8,888 nucleotides of DNA from CAZIVE01 sp964542435. Lineage in GTDB: Bacteria; Bacteroidota; Bacteroidia; Bacteroidales; Tannerellaceae. This document shows positions 6,086-8,888 of this stretch, one piece after another (the first letter of the stretch is position 1; every line of letters starts with the position of its first letter). The stretch is taken from assembly GCA_964542435.1 (NCBI GenBank), contig CAZIVE010000108.1:1-8888 (forward strand). The letters are read 5' to 3'. The position numbers were made by a program, and so were the translations under genes. The notes under the pieces were generated by a model that saw nothing but the letters and a program-made list of their open reading frames with translations, was not told the DNA's origin and searched no databases.

Positions 6086-6375
6086 CGGACTACAATCTGT
6101 GTGACGACTTCACATCCGCAGAAATCATTCAGTTTCTTGATCAGCTGATCTCTGTTCAGCAGCAGTTCACTGCGTAGCACAGAAGAAGTGATGGAAAGAT
6201 GGAGCACTTTATCACGTATATATATAGTAGATGTATAACGCGCCACCAACGATCCCATCAAAGATTTCCACGAACGGACAATCCGCTCTTCCATCATGCG
6301 CTGCTTCAGCTCAGGATGCTGACCGAAGAAGACATCCAGCAGATCACTCATATTCTGTTCATTCGTCCTTTGCAT
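6082..6375 (-). CDS. DUF721/DciA-like protein
   Basis: This 97-residue protein matches the short Bacteroidetes DUF721 type. It has an N-terminal RTNEQNMSDLLDVFF helix, a central VRSWKSLMGSLVARYTSTIYI segment and the KVLHLSITSSVLRSELLLNRDQL pattern typical of the KH-like DciA domain (roughly residues 10-95). DciA proteins load the replicative helicase DnaB in bacteria lacking DnaC/DnaI, which suggests a role in replication initiation. That role is inferred from family and neighbourhood. Its ATG at 6375 lies 17 bp inside the end of recF, so it is the second gene of a recF operon and probably translationally coupled. An internal ATG at 6351 would avoid the overlap but would lose the conserved start of the domain. 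Confidence 0.85.
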   Translation of the reverse strand: MQRTNEQNMSDLLDVFFGQHPELKQRMMEERIVRSWKSLMGSLVARYTSTIYIRDKVLHLSITSSVLRSELLLNRDQLIKKLNDFCGCEVVTQIVVR

Positions 6376-7477
6376 CTTCGGATTCTTTCAAGGGTTCTAC
6401 ATTGCCGTTATCTACTTTGAAGAGGGCAAAGTCGTTCTGCATACTCTCCAGAATCGTATCGAGATATTTCCGGTTGGTATCGGTCACAAAGATCTGTCCG
6501 AATTCATTCCCGCTGACAAGCCGGATGATGGAAGCCACCCGATCGGCATCGAGTTTGTCGAAAATATCATCCAGCAGCAACAGAGGCGTTGTCATGCCCT
6601 GCGACTTGAGATAGGCGAACTGCGCCAGCTTCAGGGCGATCAGATACGTCTTGTTCTGTCCTTGAGAACCGATACGGCGGATCAGATAGTCACCAAGCTT
6701 CATCTCCAGCTCATCTTTATGAATGCCGACAGAAGTATATCCGATGATAAGGTCGCGTTCGCGATTGAGCCGAAGCTCCTTCTCGAAATCACTATCACTC
6801 AGCTGCGAGACATAATTCAAGCCGACCTGTTCCTTGGAGTTACAAATTTGCTGATAATAGGCATTGAAAAACGGGAGAAGCTCCTTGATAAGCAGGACGC
6901 GCTTCTCGAAGATAACCTCCGCATAACGCACCAGCTGCAACTCGAGCGCATCAAACAACGAAGCCTCCATACGCTGATCCTTCAGGAGGGAATTACGCTG
7001 AAGCAACGCTTTATTATACTGGATCAGTGCATTGAGATAGATCTTATCCTTCTGCGACAAGATCTGATCCATGAAATGCCGACGTTCATCACTCCCGCCC
7101 TGGATGAGAGAAGCATCGGCAGGCGAAACCATGACCAGCGGAATCAATCCGATATGCTGCGACAGACGTTCATATTCCTTCTTGTTCCGTTTGAACTGTT
7201 TCCTCTGATTCCTTCTAATGGCACAAAAGATATCGTCCACATGTTCGTCATACTCATACGAACCTTGTACGACACAAAGATCCTCTCCATTGTGAATGAT
7301 CAGGCTGTCGTTGGTATTCAGATGACTCTTGCAGAAAGATAGATAATAGATGGCATCAAGCAGGTTCGTCTTTCCCATTCCGTTGTTCCCGAAGAAACAG
7401 TTCAGCTTGGGAGAAAAGACAATTTCGGCTTGAAGAATATTCTTAAAATTGAGAAGAGAAAACTTTCTGAGTATCAT
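6359..7477 (-). CDS. recF: DNA replication and repair protein RecF
   Basis: This 372-residue SMC/ABC-type ATPase has the normal RecF length. The Walker A motif is GNNGMGKT at 30-37 and the ABC signature is SQGQNK at 271-276. The Walker B plus D-loop is LLLLDDIFDKLD at 299-310, followed by FVTDT at 330-334. The RecF-specific GPHRDD element appears as GIHKDE at 251-256. The N-terminal LRKFSLLNFKN matches the usual RecF start. RecF binds gapped DNA and helps RecO/RecR load RecA during gap repair and restart of stalled forks. It starts at ATG 7477, about 15 nt after the inferred transcription start, and overlaps the DUF721 gene by 17 bp. The dnaA-dnaN neighbours common in other phyla are absent from this window. 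Confidence 0.97.
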   Translation of the reverse strand: MILRKFSLLNFKNILQAEIVFSPKLNCFFGNNGMGKTNLLDAIYYLSFCKSHLNTNDSLIIHNGEDLCVVQGSYEYDEHVDDIFCAIRRNQRKQFKRNKKEYERLSQHIGLIPLVMVSPADASLIQGGSDERRHFMDQILSQKDKIYLNALIQYNKALLQRNSLLKDQRMEASLFDALELQLVRYAEVIFEKRVLLIKELLPFFNAYYQQICNSKEQVGLNYVSQLSDSDFEKELRLNRERDLIIGYTSVGIHKDELEMKLGDYLIRRIGSQGQNKTYLIALKLAQFAYLKSQGMTTPLLLLDDIFDKLDADRVASIIRLVSGNEFGQIFVTDTNRKYLDTILESMQNDFALFKVDNGNVEPLKESEDAKDE

Positions 7478-7496
7478 CTGAATCCTTTTTACAGCA

Positions 7497-7504
7497 CAAA
7501 ATTA
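7497..7504 (-). promoter_or_regulatory. Promoter -7 box of recF
   Basis: On the minus strand 7504-7497 reads TAATTTTG, a full TAnnTTTG match, 19 bp before the recF ATG. No -33 TTTG is found at 19-21 bp. Transcription would start near 7490. Confidence 0.6.
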
Positions 7505-7522
7505 AAAAATATACGTTGAGAA

Positions 7523-7554
7523 TATGATTTATATCTTTAAAAAAACTACTTTTG
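7523..7554 (+). promoter_or_regulatory. Promoter of the TPR-ribH operon
   Basis: TACTTTTG at 7547-7554 matches the -7 consensus, and TATG at 7523-7526 with a 20-bp spacer is a 3-of-4 match to the -33 element. The start would be near 7561, giving a leader of about 70 nt. The two divergent core promoters lie within about 60 bp of each other. Confidence 0.65.
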
Positions 7555-7630
7555 CACTCTGAATCCACGAAACAGATTTTGTGGACGGAGACAACGTAAA
7601 GAAGAAATTAATAAAATATTATAATCGATT

Positions 7631-8314
7631 ATGGCTAAAGAGAAGAACCCCAAAGAAGGTCTTGAAGTAGAAGAAATCGTATCCAAGTCGGAGCGTTTCA
7701 TCCAGCAGAATTCAAAGAAGATCATTATCGCAATCGTTGGTATTTTGGTGATCGTTGCCGCAATTCTGGGTATTAAATACGGATATATGATTCCTCAGGA
7801 GAAAAAAGCTTCTGCTGCAATCTTCCGCGGCGAACAGTATTTCGCAGCTGACTCTTTCAACCTGGCACTTCATGGTAACGGCGCCGATTTCCAAGGCTTC
7901 GAAGCGATTGCCAAGAGTTATGGAAGCACGAAATCAGGCAATTTGGCAAAAGCATATTCAGGAATCTGTTACTTCCGTTTGGGTGAGACACAGAAGGCTC
8001 TTGACATGCTCAAATCTTTCAAGGGTGAAGACAATATGATCTCTCCGGCTATTACGGGTCTGATCGGCGACTGCTATGTCAACCTCGGCAATACCAAAGA
8101 GGGCGTAACCTATTTTGAGAAAGCAGCAAAGGAAGCCGACAATGATGTCGTTAGTCCTATCTACTTGAAAAAAGCAGGCGTGGCTTACGAAAGCATGAAA
8201 GATTATGCCAGCGCACTGAAGGCTTACAAGCAGATCAAGGAAAAATATTATATGTCATCTGACGTCACGGATATCGACAAATATATCGATCGCGCCACAG
8301 CACTTGCAAAATAA
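7631..8314 (+). CDS. Membrane-anchored tetratricopeptide-repeat protein (YfgM-like topology)
   Basis: This 227-residue protein has a charged cytoplasmic N-terminus (1-30) and one membrane segment at about 31-50 (IIIAIVGILVIVAAILGIKY). A periplasmic part follows with TPR-type helical pairs. Repeat-like units are visible around residues 96-125 (AKAYSGICYFRLGETQKALDM), 133-160 (AITGLIGDCYVNLGNTKEGV) and 174-205 (IYLKKAGVAYESMKDYASAL). The topology and length resemble E. coli YfgM, an accessory subunit of the SecYEG translocon involved in periplasmic chaperone networks; that assignment is inference. It is the first gene of a short operon, with ribH 18 bp downstream, and is divergent from recF. 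The start ATG at 7631 follows an A/T-rich leader without a Shine-Dalgarno sequence. No enzymatic motif is present. Confidence 0.87.
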   Translation: MAKEKNPKEGLEVEEIVSKSERFIQQNSKKIIIAIVGILVIVAAILGIKYGYMIPQEKKASAAIFRGEQYFAADSFNLALHGNGADFQGFEAIAKSYGSTKSGNLAKAYSGICYFRLGETQKALDMLKSFKGEDNMISPAITGLIGDCYVNLGNTKEGVTYFEKAAKEADNDVVSPIYLKKAGVAYESMKDYASALKAYKQIKEKYYMSSDVTDIDKYIDRATALAK

Positions 8315-8332
8315 TCAGGCGAGCGACAACCG

Positions 8333-8827
8333 ATGGCAACAGCTTACCACAATCTTTCACAGTATGACTTCAACAGCGTTCCGGATGGAAAAGCGATGAA
8401 GTTTGGTATTGTCGTCTCCGAATGGAACAACAATATCACGGAGAAACTCCTTGAAGGAGCTTGCAATTCTCTTGAGCGCCACGGCGTCAAAGAAGAGAAC
8501 ATCCTGGTCAGACGCGTCCCCGGAAGTTTTGAACTGACCTTCGGGGCCAAGCTGCTGGCAGAACATACGGATGTGAATGCTGTCATCGTACTGGGTTGTG
8601 TGGTCAAAGGAGAAACTCCTCATTTCGACTATGTCTGTTCAGGCGTCACACAAGGCATCACCGCCTTGAATCTGAAATACGATATCCCTTTCATCTTCGG
8701 TATGCTGACGACAGCAACGATGCAGCAATCGGAAGACCGTGCTGGAGGAAAGTATGGAAATAAAGGGGATGAAGCAGCAATTACTGCATTAAAAATGGCA
8801 AATTTCGCTTGCAGTTTTAAGAAATAG
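8333..8827 (+). CDS. ribH: 6,7-dimethyl-8-ribityllumazine synthase
   Basis: This 164-residue protein has the usual single-domain length. The enzyme condenses 5-amino-6-ribitylaminouracil with 3,4-dihydroxy-2-butanone 4-phosphate to form lumazine, the precursor of riboflavin, normally within a pentameric or 60-meric shell. Visible motifs are FGIVVSEWNNNIT at 24-36 (ring-stacking Trp31), RVPGSFELTF at 61-70, and GCVVKGETPHFDYV at 88-101 with the catalytic His97. GMLTTATMQQSEDRAGGK at 123-140 carries the phosphate-contacting Arg136, and NKGDEAA follows. The gene starts 18 bp after the TPR gene and is probably cotranscribed with it. No other rib gene and no FMN riboswitch is seen, so riboflavin genes are scattered in this genome. 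The ATG at 8333 gives a somewhat longer N-terminus than minimal RibH; Met22 is too close to the core strand to be preferred. Confidence 0.97.
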   Translation: MATAYHNLSQYDFNSVPDGKAMKFGIVVSEWNNNITEKLLEGACNSLERHGVKEENILVRRVPGSFELTFGAKLLAEHTDVNAVIVLGCVVKGETPHFDYVCSGVTQGITALNLKYDIPFIFGMLTTATMQQSEDRAGGKYGNKGDEAAITALKMANFACSFKK

Positions 8828-8838
8828 TTCTATCTTTG
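8808..8838 (+). promoter_or_regulatory. Promoter of the downstream tRNA
   Basis: TATCTTTG at 8831-8838 is a full -7 match. CTTG at 8808-8811 with a 19-bp spacer is a 3-of-4 match to the -33 element and lies inside the end of ribH. The start would be near 8845, about 9 nt before the mature tRNA 5' end. Confidence 0.7.
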
Positions 8839-8853
8839 CAGTCGAAAAAATAA

Positions 8854-8888
8854 GGGCAGTTACCAGAGTGGCCAAATGGGACTGACTG
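8854..8888 (+). tRNA. tRNA, probably tRNA-Tyr(GUA), 5' part cut by the right edge
   Basis: GGGCAGT (8854-8860) fits the 5' acceptor strand and TA the 8-9 linker. CCAGAGTGGCCAAATGGG fits a D arm with the long loop and GGCCAAA run typical of bacterial tRNA-Tyr. ACTGA (8881-8885) fits the 5' anticodon stem, followed by C32, T33 and G34 at the last base of the window. G34 agrees with Tyr GUA, but the anticodon is incomplete and tRNA-Ser with a G34 anticodon remains possible. The anticodon 3' half, variable arm, T arm and 3' acceptor strand lie outside the window. Confidence 0.75.

Noticed and set aside
6662..7342. 226-codon open frame on the plus strand antisense to recF
   Set aside because: RecF on the minus strand carries Walker A, signature and Walker B motifs; this frame has none and starts and ends within recF.
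8315..8332. FMN riboswitch before ribH
   Set aside because: Only 18 bp separate the TPR gene and ribH, far too short for an FMN aptamer, and no RFN-element sequence is present.

Overview
The window looks like a chromosomal segment of a Bacteroidales bacterium (Bacteroides/Prevotella/Parabacteroides type). Three things point there. The left edge encodes the N-terminus of a SusC-type TonB-linked outer-membrane protein. Every promoter candidate matches the Bacteroidetes -7 consensus TAnnTTTG rather than an E. coli-like TATAAT. The start codons lack usable Shine-Dalgarno sequences and lie in A/T-rich leaders. The genus cannot be fixed from the sequence.

Layout, left to right. (1) 1-511, minus strand: 5' part of a susC-like gene running off the left edge. 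(2) 512-849: divergent regulatory region with a good susC promoter, a dcp promoter, an 11-bp repeat pair and a 10-bp tandem repeat. (3) 850-2961, plus: exported M3-family peptidyl-dipeptidase (dcp-like). (4) 2962-3456: long non-coding stretch with a terminator-like hairpin built from an array of three near-palindromes, then the promoter and leader of the next operon. (5) 3457-6085, plus: tight three-gene operon of dCMP deaminase, S41 C-terminal processing protease (ctpA-like) and 5-formyltetrahydrofolate cyclo-ligase; the last two overlap by 71 bp. (6) 7477-6082, minus: recF followed by a DUF721/DciA-like gene, converging on the previous operon with stop codons sharing one TTAA. (7) 7631-8827, plus: membrane-anchored TPR protein and ribH, divergent from recF. 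(8) 8854-8888: start of a tRNA, probably tRNA-Tyr, cut by the right edge, behind its own promoter.

Functionally this is mostly housekeeping: envelope proteolysis (Dcp, CtpA), nucleotide and one-carbon metabolism (dCMP deaminase gives dUMP for thymidylate synthesis; the cyclo-ligase returns 5-formyl-THF to the folate pool), replication and repair (RecF, DciA-like), riboflavin synthesis (RibH), envelope TPR function and translation. I do not see a convincing new defence, mobile or biosynthetic system. The least explained signals are non-coding: the three-palindrome array after dcp and the repeat pair flanking the susC promoter.
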